DNA from: Christensenella sp. UBA7588
GTDB taxonomy: Bacteria; Bacillota; Clostridia; Christensenellales; CAG-917
Direction: 5' to 3'
Assembly (NCBI GenBank): GCA_002478945.1
Contig: DLKM01000001.1
Coordinates: forward strand, 84,484 to 148,483
DNA length: 64,000 nucleotides
The translations under genes were made by a program, and so were the position numbers. Below, piece after piece: positions 43,188-52,000 of the stretch (positions are counted from its first letter, which is position 1; every line of letters begins with the position of its first letter). The notes under the pieces were generated by a model. That model was not told the origin of the DNA. It did no database searches and worked only from the letters and a program-made list of their open reading frames with translations.

Positions 43188-43279
43188 TGGCGGAGAAGCA
43201 GGGATTTGAACCCTGGCTACGATTCACTCGTACTACTCCCTTAGCAGGGGAGCCCCTTCGGCCTCTTGGGTACTTCTCC
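43188..43279 (-). tRNA. tRNA-Ser (anticodon GCT)
   Basis: 92 nt including encoded CCA. Acceptor GGAGAAG pairs with CTTCTCC; anticodon stem CTCCC/GGGAG encloses loop CTGCTAA, giving GCT. A long variable arm (TAGTACGAGTGAATCGTA) and T-arm CAGGG TTCAAAT CCCTG confirm the serine class. Its 3' end is the anchor of island 2. In 43280-43400 I see nothing. Confidence 0.95.
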
Positions 43280-43400
43280 GTAACTGCCGAAAACATTGTG
43301 TTTTTGCACGTTTAGCTTGCTTATAATATCACAGCACCGCCCCAATGTCAATAATTTTGGATTGATTGCAATCGAAAACTTGCGTCACGGCAATTCTCGG

Positions 43401-44111
43401 CTATTTTGCCATTTTAATGTGCATCTCTCTCATTCCTTCCACCTGTTCGCAAATTTGTTTCAGGTTGCAATGCTGGCAATCGACAAGCACGTTGTCGAGC
43501 AAGTGGTTGAGAGCATCGAGAATATCTGCTGATTTTTGTGCAAAGTCGCATATAAGGTCGTAATCTACTTTGGCGTCTGCCACAAAAACGACCGTCACGG
43601 CACGCACGACGTCTTTGGAAAGATAGTTTGCTATCGTAGTTGCTCCGAGTTTTTCAAAAGACAATCCGTCTTTGATTGCGGATTTGCTTACGCGCACCTG
43701 TTCCCTGTGTGAAAAAGACGACGCGCGCATCATAAAGCCCGACACGTTTTCTTTGTACTTTTCGTACTCCAACGACTTGATAAGGTCGAATATCTCCTGT
43801 TCGTCGTCCGGAGACTCCTTGAGATTGATTATTACGATTTTTGCATAAGCGCAATCTTTCTTAATCTCGCAAAGCTCTTTTCCGACAACGACAACGCGGT
43901 TTTCGATTTCGAGCGTATCGGTAACGACGGTCGCGCACGCACTCGGGGCGTCCGAACCGCCCAGTTCGAAAGCGCAGTCTTTGAGCAGGACAAGTTCGCT
44001 ATGCTCCGAGGTGGGCAGAACTTTGCTTTCGTCGTATGCATAAGTCCTGATTTTGTCGCTCTTTAACACGTCCTCGAGCGATTGTATGTCTTTGTCAAAA
44101 AGTTTTATCAA
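43401..44111 (-). CDS. CooC-associated protein with C-terminal Cys motif, possibly CODH/ACS-related
   Basis: 236 aa, acidic, no signal peptide. The only clear motif is at the end: CQHCNLKQICEQVEGMREMH (C212, C215, C221). This pattern recalls C-terminal segments of some CO dehydrogenase/acetyl-CoA synthase-associated proteins. It lies 47 bp after the CooC gene in the same direction, so a metal-handling role with CooC is likely. No CODH catalytic subunit is in the window. I do not recognise the first 200 residues. Confidence 0.5.
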   Translation of the reverse strand: MIKLFDKDIQSLEDVLKSDKIRTYAYDESKVLPTSEHSELVLLKDCAFELGGSDAPSACATVVTDTLEIENRVVVVGKELCEIKKDCAYAKIVIINLKESPDDEQEIFDLIKSLEYEKYKENVSGFMMRASSFSHREQVRVSKSAIKDGLSFEKLGATTIANYLSKDVVRAVTVVFVADAKVDYDLICDFAQKSADILDALNHLLDNVLVDCQHCNLKQICEQVEGMREMHIKMAK

Positions 44112-44158
44112 GCCTGAACGCCTCCGCTTTTTTGCTTTTGTTTTTCAAAATCGATATT

Positions 44159-44923
44159 TTATCCTATAATACCGATAGCTTTAAGTGCCGTTTGCACACC
44201 TTTTACCATTTCGGAATCGCTTGGCAAATCAAACACGTTATCGCCGTTCAAATCGAATTCGGCAAGATTTCTGTCGTCTTTTATCGTTGCGAGCAGTTGC
44301 ACTCCGTCGTAGTCGAGAGACTTCACGATTTCTTCGTCTGTAACCCTGTTTACGATGATGCCGATTTTCTTATACATAACGAGTTCGTCCGCAACTTTCT
44401 TAATGGTTTTGCACACGTCTCTGCCTTTTTTGGACTGGTCCGTAACGAGAATAAGATGCGTGACTTTTTCCATAACTCTGCGGTTGATTTGCTCTATACC
44501 CGCCTCTCCGTCTATGACGACGTAGTCGAACTCGGACGACAACATACTTATAACGTCTTTGAGATACGCGTTGATTTTGCAATAGCACCCTGCGCTTTCC
44601 GGACGACCGACCGCGATAAAAGCGTACCCGTCTTTTTCGACCATAGCGTCAAACAGACGGAAGCGCGCCTCGTTGAGCAACTCTATGGCTTTGCCGTTGT
44701 TGCCGTCCTCGACGTTTTCGATAATGCTTTTGCGAATGTCGTCGATTGTCATTTTGACGTCTACGCCGAGCGCGGTGGAAAGTCCCACTGCGGGGTCCGC
44801 GTCTATTGCGAGAATGCGTTTGTCTTTATAATTGTCCGCCAACGTGCGAACTATCGTTGCCGCGAGCGACGTTTTTCCCACACCGCCTTTTCCTGCGACC
44901 GCAATAATCGTTGCTTCAGACAT
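44159..44923 (-). CDS. cooC: CooC-like nickel-insertion ATPase
   Basis: 254 aa MinD/SIMIBI-type ATPase. Deviant Walker A AGKGGVGKTS at 10-19, ADADPAVGL, and VIDGEAGIEQINR. The C-x-C metal-binding motif of CooC is present as GCYC (C113, C115). Family role: ATP-driven delivery of nickel to CO dehydrogenase. A ribosome site AGGAGG-like (CTTTTGGAGGC) precedes the ATG. Transcribed with the small cysteine-motif protein. Indicates an anaerobe with a CODH elsewhere, or a related metalloenzyme. Confidence 0.85.
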   Translation of the reverse strand: MSEATIIAVAGKGGVGKTSLAATIVRTLADNYKDKRILAIDADPAVGLSTALGVDVKMTIDDIRKSIIENVEDGNNGKAIELLNEARFRLFDAMVEKDGYAFIAVGRPESAGCYCKINAYLKDVISMLSSEFDYVVIDGEAGIEQINRRVMEKVTHLILVTDQSKKGRDVCKTIKKVADELVMYKKIGIIVNRVTDEEIVKSLDYDGVQLLATIKDDRNLAEFDLNGDNVFDLPSDSEMVKGVQTALKAIGIIG

Positions 44924-45065
44924 ATAATGCCTCCAAAAGGAAAAATCAATGTATATATTTTACACCATTACTATTGTTTTGTCCATCTCGAAAACGTCTA
45001 TGCATGCTCTTTTTATGCAAAAAACGCCCCATCACGCATCGGAATAATCGCTCATATATTGAGAT

Positions 45066-46790
45066 ATGTGCGGAATAGTGGGATATACAGGGTATCAAAA
45101 CGCAAAAAACATCGTCATAGACGGATTGAAAACGCTTGAGTATCGAGGATACGACAGCGCAGGCATCGCTTTGTCGGACGACGATTTGCACGTTTTCAAA
45201 ACGGCAGGCAGAGTGTCCGAACTCGAAAAACTTTTGCCCGACGTTGTCGCTCACGTCGCAATAGGGCATACGAGATGGGCAACGCACGGAGAACCGAACG
45301 CCAAAAACGCGCATCCGCATCTTTCGTTCGACGGAAAAATCGCAGTCGTTCACAACGGCGTGATAACCAACTGCGAAAATCTGAAATCTATGCTTGTCGC
45401 AAGAGGTATTCGTTTTCGCTCGTCCACGGACAGCGAAATAATCGCGCATCTGCTTGCGCTGGAAGATACGAGCGATATGATTAAAGCCGTCGAGAACGTA
45501 GGAAAGAAGTTGGAAGGCGCAACGACGTTTCTCGCAATCAAAGCAGGCGACGACGCAATATACTCCAGAAGATACGGCGCGTCCTTGGCAATAGGCTTGG
45601 GCGACGGCGAAAATATCGTTGCAAGCGACACTTTGGCAATATCCAGACACACGCAAAAAATCGTGATTTTGCAAGACGGCGAATGCGCGAAAATAACGCC
45701 GCGCGGCGCGGAATTTTTCAAAGACGGACTTCAAATCTCAAAACAAGCGATGAAAATAAAGCGCACCGCTCCGAAAGAATGTTCTTGCCATATGCGTACG
45801 GAAATCGACGAAATCCCGGACGCAATTACTCGCACTTTCCGAGAAATAACCAAAACCCTCGACAACGATACTTTGTTTTGGTTGAAAACCGCCGAAAAAA
45901 TCTATTTTTGCGGTTGCGGAACGGCGTATCACGCAGGTCTGTACGGCAAATATCTGTTTGAAAAATTGTTACACATACCCTGCGAAGCCGTAGTGGCAAG
46001 CGAGTTCGACGCGGAACGTTTCGTAAACGAAAAATGCGTCGGAATATTCATAACTCAAAGCGGCGAAACCGCCGACACTCTTATCGCGCTTTCCGAATGC
46101 AAAAGAAAAGGCGCGAAAACCGTTGCCGTAACCAACGTGAGCGGGAGCAGTATTTGCTTCGAAGCGGACAAGACGTTTCTGTTGGACGCAGGAGCGGAAG
46201 TTGCCGTTGCCGCAACGAAATCTTACAACTGCCAACTGTTCGCGCTGTACGTCATAGCCAAAGCGTGTATATCTCAAGACGTAACGGACAAAGACGCCGA
46301 AAGGCTATGCGACGCGCTGAAACTATGTTCGTCCGTATCGCTGTACGAGGACAGAATAAAAAAGGCAAATCTGTTCTTCGTCGGAAAAGGCGTAGACAAC
46401 GTAACGGCAAAAGAGGGCGCGCTTAAGTTTAAGGAAATTACCTACAAGATGACCGACGCTTATCAGGCAGGCGAACTGAAACACGGAGCGATTGCTCTTA
46501 TCGACGACAAAAGCGCGGTCGTGGCAGTCGTCACAAACGCAAACGACAAACACCGCATAGAAGCGACCGTAAGCGAATTGCGCTCTCGCGGAGCGTACGT
46601 TACAGCCCTGTCGGCAGTCGGAGACGTGGGCGCAAACAAAACGTATCCCCTGCCGTTTATCGGAGACGAAAATCTGTATCCGATATTGTCCGTAATTCCC
46701 CTGCAGAACCTTGCGCTTACGGCATCGCTGTGCCTCGGACTCAACCCCGACAAACCGCGCAATCTTGCAAAAAGCGTTACCGTAATATAA
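45066..46790 (+). CDS. glmS: Glutamine-fructose-6-phosphate aminotransferase
   Basis: Makes glucosamine-6-phosphate from fructose-6-phosphate and glutamine, the first step to UDP-GlcNAc for cell wall. 574 aa, somewhat shorter than the usual ~600. The N-terminal amidotransferase starts with Met-Cys (catalytic Cys after Met removal, CGIVGY), with GHTRWATHG and the glutaminase HNGVI. Two SIS domains follow (FCGCGTAYHAG, SQSGETADT), and the protein ends in AKSVTVI as in GlmS. No glmS ribozyme is visible in the short upstream region (44924-45065). The ribosome site is weak. Confidence 0.94.
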   Translation: MCGIVGYTGYQNAKNIVIDGLKTLEYRGYDSAGIALSDDDLHVFKTAGRVSELEKLLPDVVAHVAIGHTRWATHGEPNAKNAHPHLSFDGKIAVVHNGVITNCENLKSMLVARGIRFRSSTDSEIIAHLLALEDTSDMIKAVENVGKKLEGATTFLAIKAGDDAIYSRRYGASLAIGLGDGENIVASDTLAISRHTQKIVILQDGECAKITPRGAEFFKDGLQISKQAMKIKRTAPKECSCHMRTEIDEIPDAITRTFREITKTLDNDTLFWLKTAEKIYFCGCGTAYHAGLYGKYLFEKLLHIPCEAVVASEFDAERFVNEKCVGIFITQSGETADTLIALSECKRKGAKTVAVTNVSGSSICFEADKTFLLDAGAEVAVAATKSYNCQLFALYVIAKACISQDVTDKDAERLCDALKLCSSVSLYEDRIKKANLFFVGKGVDNVTAKEGALKFKEITYKMTDAYQAGELKHGAIALIDDKSAVVAVVTNANDKHRIEATVSELRSRGAYVTALSAVGDVGANKTYPLPFIGDENLYPILSVIPLQNLALTASLCLGLNPDKPRNLAKSVTVI

Positions 46791-46821
46791 AAAATCGAAT
46801 CAACTTTAATTTGTATTAAAA

Positions 46822-46856
46822 CACAAAAACGGCGGTTTATCCGTCGTTTTTGCGCA
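46822..46856 (+). terminator. Terminator of glmS
   Basis: Stem AAAAACGGCGG / CCGTCGTTTTT with loop TTTAT and T-run; also fits as terminator of the convergent sirtuin gene. Confidence 0.8.
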
Positions 46857-46877
46857 TATAAAAGTTAGATTTTGATA

Positions 46878-47645
46878 TTACAAGTTTTTATCGAGCCACC
46901 TCGCAACCGAAGCGCAGTCCTCGCACACGAGAATATCCGCTCTCGAATCCAAGTGCGTGGACGACTTGTTTATCACGGCAATAGTATCTCCGTCAAAGTA
47001 GTCTACGAGTCCTGCCGCAGGATATACCACGAGCGAAGTTCCTATCACTATAAGCATATCCGCATTTTGCAAAGCGGACACCGAATCGCGCAGATTGCGA
47101 GAATCGAGCGACTCTCCGTACAACACAACGTCGGGTTTTATAATTCCTCCGCACTCGTCGCAACGAGGCGTTCCGCAAGATGAAAATATATAATCGAGGT
47201 CGAAAAATTTTCCGCAACTTTCGCAATAATTTCTATGCACCGAACCGTGCAATTCACACACTTTTTTACTGCCTGCGCTCTGGTGCAAACCGTCGATGTT
47301 CTGCGTTATGACAAGTGATATTTTCCCCTCCTTTTCAAGGCGAGCCAAGAGCAAATGCATTGCGTTCGGCTTTGCGGAAGGATAAAGCATTTTCGACTTG
47401 TAAAAACCGTAAAAGTCGTCAACGTCGGTAAGGAAAAAATCGTGCGAAATAATCTCCTCCGCACAGTATTTTCCGTATCTCGTGGAGTATAAACCGTGTG
47501 CGCTTCTGAAATCGGGAATGCCGCTCGGGACAGAAATTCCCGCTCCGCTCAACACGACGATTCGATTGTGAGAGCGAATTGCCGCCGCAAGTTTTTCAAG
47601 CGCGATATTCGTGTTTGCATCAAATAATTTTTGAGTGTTTTCCAT
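46878..47645 (-). CDS. Sirtuin-type NAD-dependent protein deacylase
   Basis: 255 aa. NAD-binding GAGIS (34-38) and GIPDFRS, TQNIDGLH, the catalytic His in LHGSVHRNYC, four zinc cysteines (CESC and CDEC), and IGTSLVVYPAAG. Removes acyl groups from lysines using NAD. A complete CobB/SIR2 core with no extensions. Divergent from the aminotransferase gene; the 75-bp gap holds the latter's promoter and dyad, which might control both. Confidence 0.94.
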   Translation of the reverse strand: MENTQKLFDANTNIALEKLAAAIRSHNRIVVLSGAGISVPSGIPDFRSAHGLYSTRYGKYCAEEIISHDFFLTDVDDFYGFYKSKMLYPSAKPNAMHLLLARLEKEGKISLVITQNIDGLHQSAGSKKVCELHGSVHRNYCESCGKFFDLDYIFSSCGTPRCDECGGIIKPDVVLYGESLDSRNLRDSVSALQNADMLIVIGTSLVVYPAAGLVDYFDGDTIAVINKSSTHLDSRADILVCEDCASVARWLDKNL

Positions 47646-47663
47646 AATCGCCTCTATAAAATT

Positions 47664-47699
47664 ATATCACTTGAAAAACCGCATATCAAGTGGTATAAT
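47664..47699 (+). promoter_or_regulatory. Promoter with overlapping dyad before the aminotransferase
   Basis: TTGAAA (47671-47676), 17-bp spacer, TATAAT (47694-47699). The inverted repeat ATATCACTTGA / TCAAGTGGTAT (47664-47674 and 47686-47696, one mismatch) covers both boxes, as a repressor site would. Confidence 0.7.
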
Positions 47700-47720
47700 G
47701 CTTGATATAAGAGGTAAAAG

Positions 47721-48905
47721 ATGTTTAATAACGATATGTACGAGTTGGGAAGCAAGCGTTCCGTTATACGCGAACTGTTCGAATACGGCAAAAAACGCGT
47801 CGAAAAAGAAGGCGCAAACAGCGTGTTCGATTTTTCGCTCGGCAATCCCAATGTTCCTGCTCCGCCGTGCGTGAAAGAAGCGTTGCTTTCGCTTGTCGAA
47901 AGCGGCTCGGACGTTCACGGCTACACGTCGGCGCAAGGCGACGCAAGCGTGCGAAACGCGATTGCGAATCACATTCGGACAAAATTCGGAGCAGACGTTT
48001 ACGCGGACAATATTTATATGACTTGCGGCGCGGCGGCGTCCTTATGCATAACTTTGCGCGCCCTCTGCGAAAGCGACGACGAATTTGTGATTATCGCGCC
48101 GTATTTTCCCGAATATAAGGTGTTTATCGAAGCGCAAGGCGGAAAAGTCGTCGCGGCAAAATACGACGAACAAACTTTCCAAATAGATTTCGACTCGCTC
48201 GAGTCTTGCCTCTCCCCTCGCACGAAAGCGGTTATCATCAACTCTCCCAACAATCCGAGCGGAGCGATTTACGGAGAACAAACGATACGCCGCCTTGCAT
48301 CTTTGCTCAAAGATAAAAGCGATTTGTACGGTCATTCCGTATTCGTTATATCGGACGAGCCGTACAGAGAGCTTGCCTACGACGGCATCGACGTGCCGTA
48401 TATTATGAACTATTACGACGATTCGCTCGTGTGCTACAGCTATTCAAAATCGTTGTCTCTCCCAGGCGAACGCATAGGATATATTGCGGTAAATCCCAAG
48501 GCGCATCGCTCAAAAGATTTGTATCTCGCAATTTGCGGAGCAGGCAGAGCCTTAGGTTACGTCTGCGCCCCGTCCACTTATCAAAGAGTGGTAGAAAAAT
48601 GTGTGGACGCACTTCCCGATTTGTCCGCTTACAAGCGCAACCGCGACCTCTTATATAGCGAGCTTACGAGAATCGGCTACGACTGCGTACACCCCGACGG
48701 AGCGTTTTATATGTTCGTAAAAGCACTCGAGGACGATGCAAACGCCTTTTCGGATAACGCCAAAAAACTCGGCTTGTTGTTGGTATCGGGAGACGATTTC
48801 GGAGCGTCGGGATACGTTCGCATCGCTTACTGCGTAAGTTACGAAACCATTAGGCAATCCATTCCCGCATTCGAAAAACTGTATAACGAATACAAAACAA
48901 AATAA
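47721..48905 (+). CDS. PLP-dependent class I/II aminotransferase
   Basis: 394 aa, ribosome site GAGG. Fold type I: FSLGNPNVPAPP at the N-terminus, TCGAAASL, INSPNNPSGAIY, SDEPYREL, and the PLP lysine in SYSKSLSLPGERIGY (about residue 243), then RIAYC near the C-terminus. It belongs to the aspartate aminotransferase-like subgroup; the amino acid partner cannot be fixed from sequence. Transcribed alone, with a terminator at 49031-49056. Confidence 0.92.
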   Translation: MFNNDMYELGSKRSVIRELFEYGKKRVEKEGANSVFDFSLGNPNVPAPPCVKEALLSLVESGSDVHGYTSAQGDASVRNAIANHIRTKFGADVYADNIYMTCGAAASLCITLRALCESDDEFVIIAPYFPEYKVFIEAQGGKVVAAKYDEQTFQIDFDSLESCLSPRTKAVIINSPNNPSGAIYGEQTIRRLASLLKDKSDLYGHSVFVISDEPYRELAYDGIDVPYIMNYYDDSLVCYSYSKSLSLPGERIGYIAVNPKAHRSKDLYLAICGAGRALGYVCAPSTYQRVVEKCVDALPDLSAYKRNRDLLYSELTRIGYDCVHPDGAFYMFVKALEDDANAFSDNAKKLGLLLVSGDDFGASGYVRIAYCVSYETIRQSIPAFEKLYNEYKTK

Positions 48906-49030
48906 CGCTTGCAACTATATAAAACGACGCTTGCGTCTAACGGTTTTTCGATTTCGCGAAGTTAAAAACGGCGTCGTTTACGCCTCAGTCGTTCTAGTTT
49001 TTATTGTAAAACCGAGGTTTTTACAAAACA

Positions 49031-49058
49031 AAAACGGCACTTTAAGTGCCGTTTTTTA
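49031..49058 (+). terminator. Bidirectional terminator between aminotransferase and nucleotidase genes
   Basis: Stem AACGGCACTT / AAGTGCCGTT with T-runs on both sides. Confidence 0.85.
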
Positions 49059-49073
49059 TATTATTTACTTTAA

Positions 49074-52000
49074 TCAAGCATTGCCCGAACACCACTTAAG
49101 CACGCCCTTATTCAACTCGAGAGTCGTACCGTTGTAATAAAGAATCGAACCGTACATCACTATAGTGTCTCCGACTTGCGGCTGATATGACAAGGCGTTA
49201 TACTTGCTTCCGCTTTCGTCGTAAATACCGTATACGAACAGTTGATTGCCTTCGTCGTCCTCGATATAGCAGTTACCGTAAGTGGTATTGGAAATGCTTT
49301 TAATCTTTCCGACGATGATAATGCTTTCGGTCGATTCTCCGCTACCGAGAGTGCTTGCAAGAGCAAGTGCTTTGCTCACGGTATACACGTTGGGCATATA
49401 CTCCGAACACTCGTCGCACTTATAGTCTCCGTCCGCATCGGCGCAAGTATGATTGCTTACGGCCGCGCCGCAATCGTCGCATTTTCCGTCGGAATTTGCG
49501 TCGGCGTGGATATGCGCGGAGCATTTATCGCACTTATAATCTCCGTCGGTATCGACGTGATTTGCGCAAGTGAAAGATTTGGAGCATTTGTCGCAAATAC
49601 CGTCGCTGTCCGCGTCAACGTGTCCCGAGCATTGCGTGCCGAAATTGCCCGCTTTGATATATTCGATGATGCAATCTCTCGGGTACGCAGTCGTTCCGAG
49701 CGTTTTTACGACGGTCAGATTGTTTTTCGTATAATCGCTATTGTACGAATCGGTCACGATGTAATATGTATCGTTCAGACCGCTGCCGCTCCGCAAATTA
49801 GCTTCTATCGTAGACGCGTTTGTGCCTCTCGCATAAACGTAGCTCGAATTATTGAAATATCTCGACAACAAGTCGCTACCCTTAATCGAGCAAAGTTGCA
49901 TCTCGTTATCAAACGGGAACAGCGTTTGAATCTGTCCGACGGTAACGTTTCCGACAGGAAGACAATACGGGTCTCTTACGTTAAGATAGCCGCCTGCAAG
50001 CACGATGTCGTAATCCGCGCCCCAAACGCTTTGTCCTTTCATAAGGTACGCCTTTGCCATAGCCGCAGTCAACGCCGAGGAATCGCGATAAGTATCGTTA
50101 TACCCCACAACCTCGTTGGGGTCTCCGATTTCATCGGCGTATTTTTCGATAAGTCGATTGATAATATCGTCGCTTTGCTCGGTTTTGTACACGCTGTTTG
50201 CGATTATGCTGACCGTGGTAACTTTTTGCCCCGTGAGGATGTTGTACGAAAGCGTGGCTTGAGATATGCCGTCGTTATATCCGCCGCCTTGCGCGTGATA
50301 CACACCGTACGAATCTTTGAGCGTATAAGAACAATGCGTATGCCCTTCGAACACCACGTCGACGTATCCGTTTGAAAGCGAAGCGTCATACCAATCGCTC
50401 ATTGCACTGTCGGAAATGTCTTGCAAGGACGAACTGCTTCCCGAATAGCCGTCGTGAATGGAATAAATGATGTAGTTTACGCCTTCTTCGTTGCGAAGTC
50501 TCGTTGCCTCGGCTTTTACGAGAGCGGTAAGCGCGCTTCCCGTCTTGAAATTAACGTCGCTGCACATACTTGCCGAAATCGACGAATAGCAATCTCCGAT
50601 TGCTCCGATAATGCCTATCTTGATTCCGCCCATAGTTACCACCGTAGAGGGTTGACAGTAAGACACTCTCTGGTTGGTGGAATTGTCGTACACGTTGATT
50701 GCAAGGAACGGGAAATTCGCAAGTTGCGCGTTGGACTTGATTTTGTCAGTTTTCCAGTCGAACTCGTGATTGCCGAGCGTCATAGACGTGCAGTTGACGT
50801 AATTAAGCCATTCGGTTGCGAGTTTGCCTTTGGTATTGTTGGACTCCGTGCTACCCTGCCACATATCTCCCGAAGAAAGCACGAGCGAATAACCGCTGTT
50901 TTGCGCATTCAAAAGATAAGTGGTAAGTTCGTCGACGCCGGGTTGCGTGGACGTATCGGCATACATACCGTGCAAGTCGTTTATTGCAAAAAACGTAAAT
51001 ACGACTATAAGATTTCTTCTGCACTCGTCGCAAATATCGTCGTTGTTTGCATCTGCGTGAGCGCAGACGAAAGTAACGCTGCAATTATCGCAAACGCCGT
51101 TGCCGTCCTCGTCGATATGTTTGTCACATACGACTTCCACCGTCGCGCCGCACTTGTCGCACTCTCCGTTTTTATCCTCGTCGACGTGCGAACATTCTCC
51201 TATGGTCTCTCCGCATTTATCGCAGACTCCGTTCGTATCGTCGTCAACGTGCGAACAATCGGTATATTTTTCGTTGCAATCGTCGCATTTTCCGTCCGTA
51301 TCCGCGTCGGCATGAATATGCGCGGAGCATTCGTCGCACTTATAGTCTCCGTTATTATCAACGTGGTTTGCGCAAACGAAAGTCTTGCCGCATTCGTCGC
51401 AAACGCCGTTGCCGTCCTCGTCGATATGCTTGTCGCAAACGACTTCCACCGTTGCGCCGCACTTGTCGCATTCTCCGTTTTTGTCGGCGTCGACGTGAGA
51501 ACATTCTCCTACGGTCTCTCCGCATTTATCGCAGACTCCGTTCGTATCGGCGTCAACGTGCGAACAATCGGTATATTTTTCGTTGCAATCGTCGCATTTT
51601 CCGTCCGTATTCGCGTCGGCGTGAATATGTGCGGAACATTCGTCACACTTATAGTCTCCGTCATTGTCGACGTGGTTTGCGCAAACGAAAGTCTTGCCGC
51701 ATTCGTCGCAAACGCCGTTGCCGTCCTCGTCGATATGCTTGTCGCACACAACCTCCACGGTTGCGCCGCACTTATCACAAACACCGTTTTTGTCTGCGTC
51801 AACGTGTGAGCATTCTCCTATTGTTTTTCCGCATTTATCGCACTTTCCGTCGGTATTTGCGTCAATGTGCGTACAATCGAGTGCTTTGAATCCGTCTTTG
51901 CCTGCTTGGATATATTCGATAAAGCAGTCTCTCGGGTACGCGGTCGTTCCGAGCGTTTTTACGACGGTCAATCTGTTTGCGGCGTAATCGGTATTATACG

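Noticed and set aside
44924..45065. glmS ribozyme upstream of glmS
   Set aside because: The 142-bp gap is too short and lacks the conserved core.
49380..51890. Regularly spaced repeats suggesting a CRISPR array
   Set aside because: The repeats lie in frame inside one protein, vary by codon choice and encode a Cys/His/Asp motif; there are no unique spacers.
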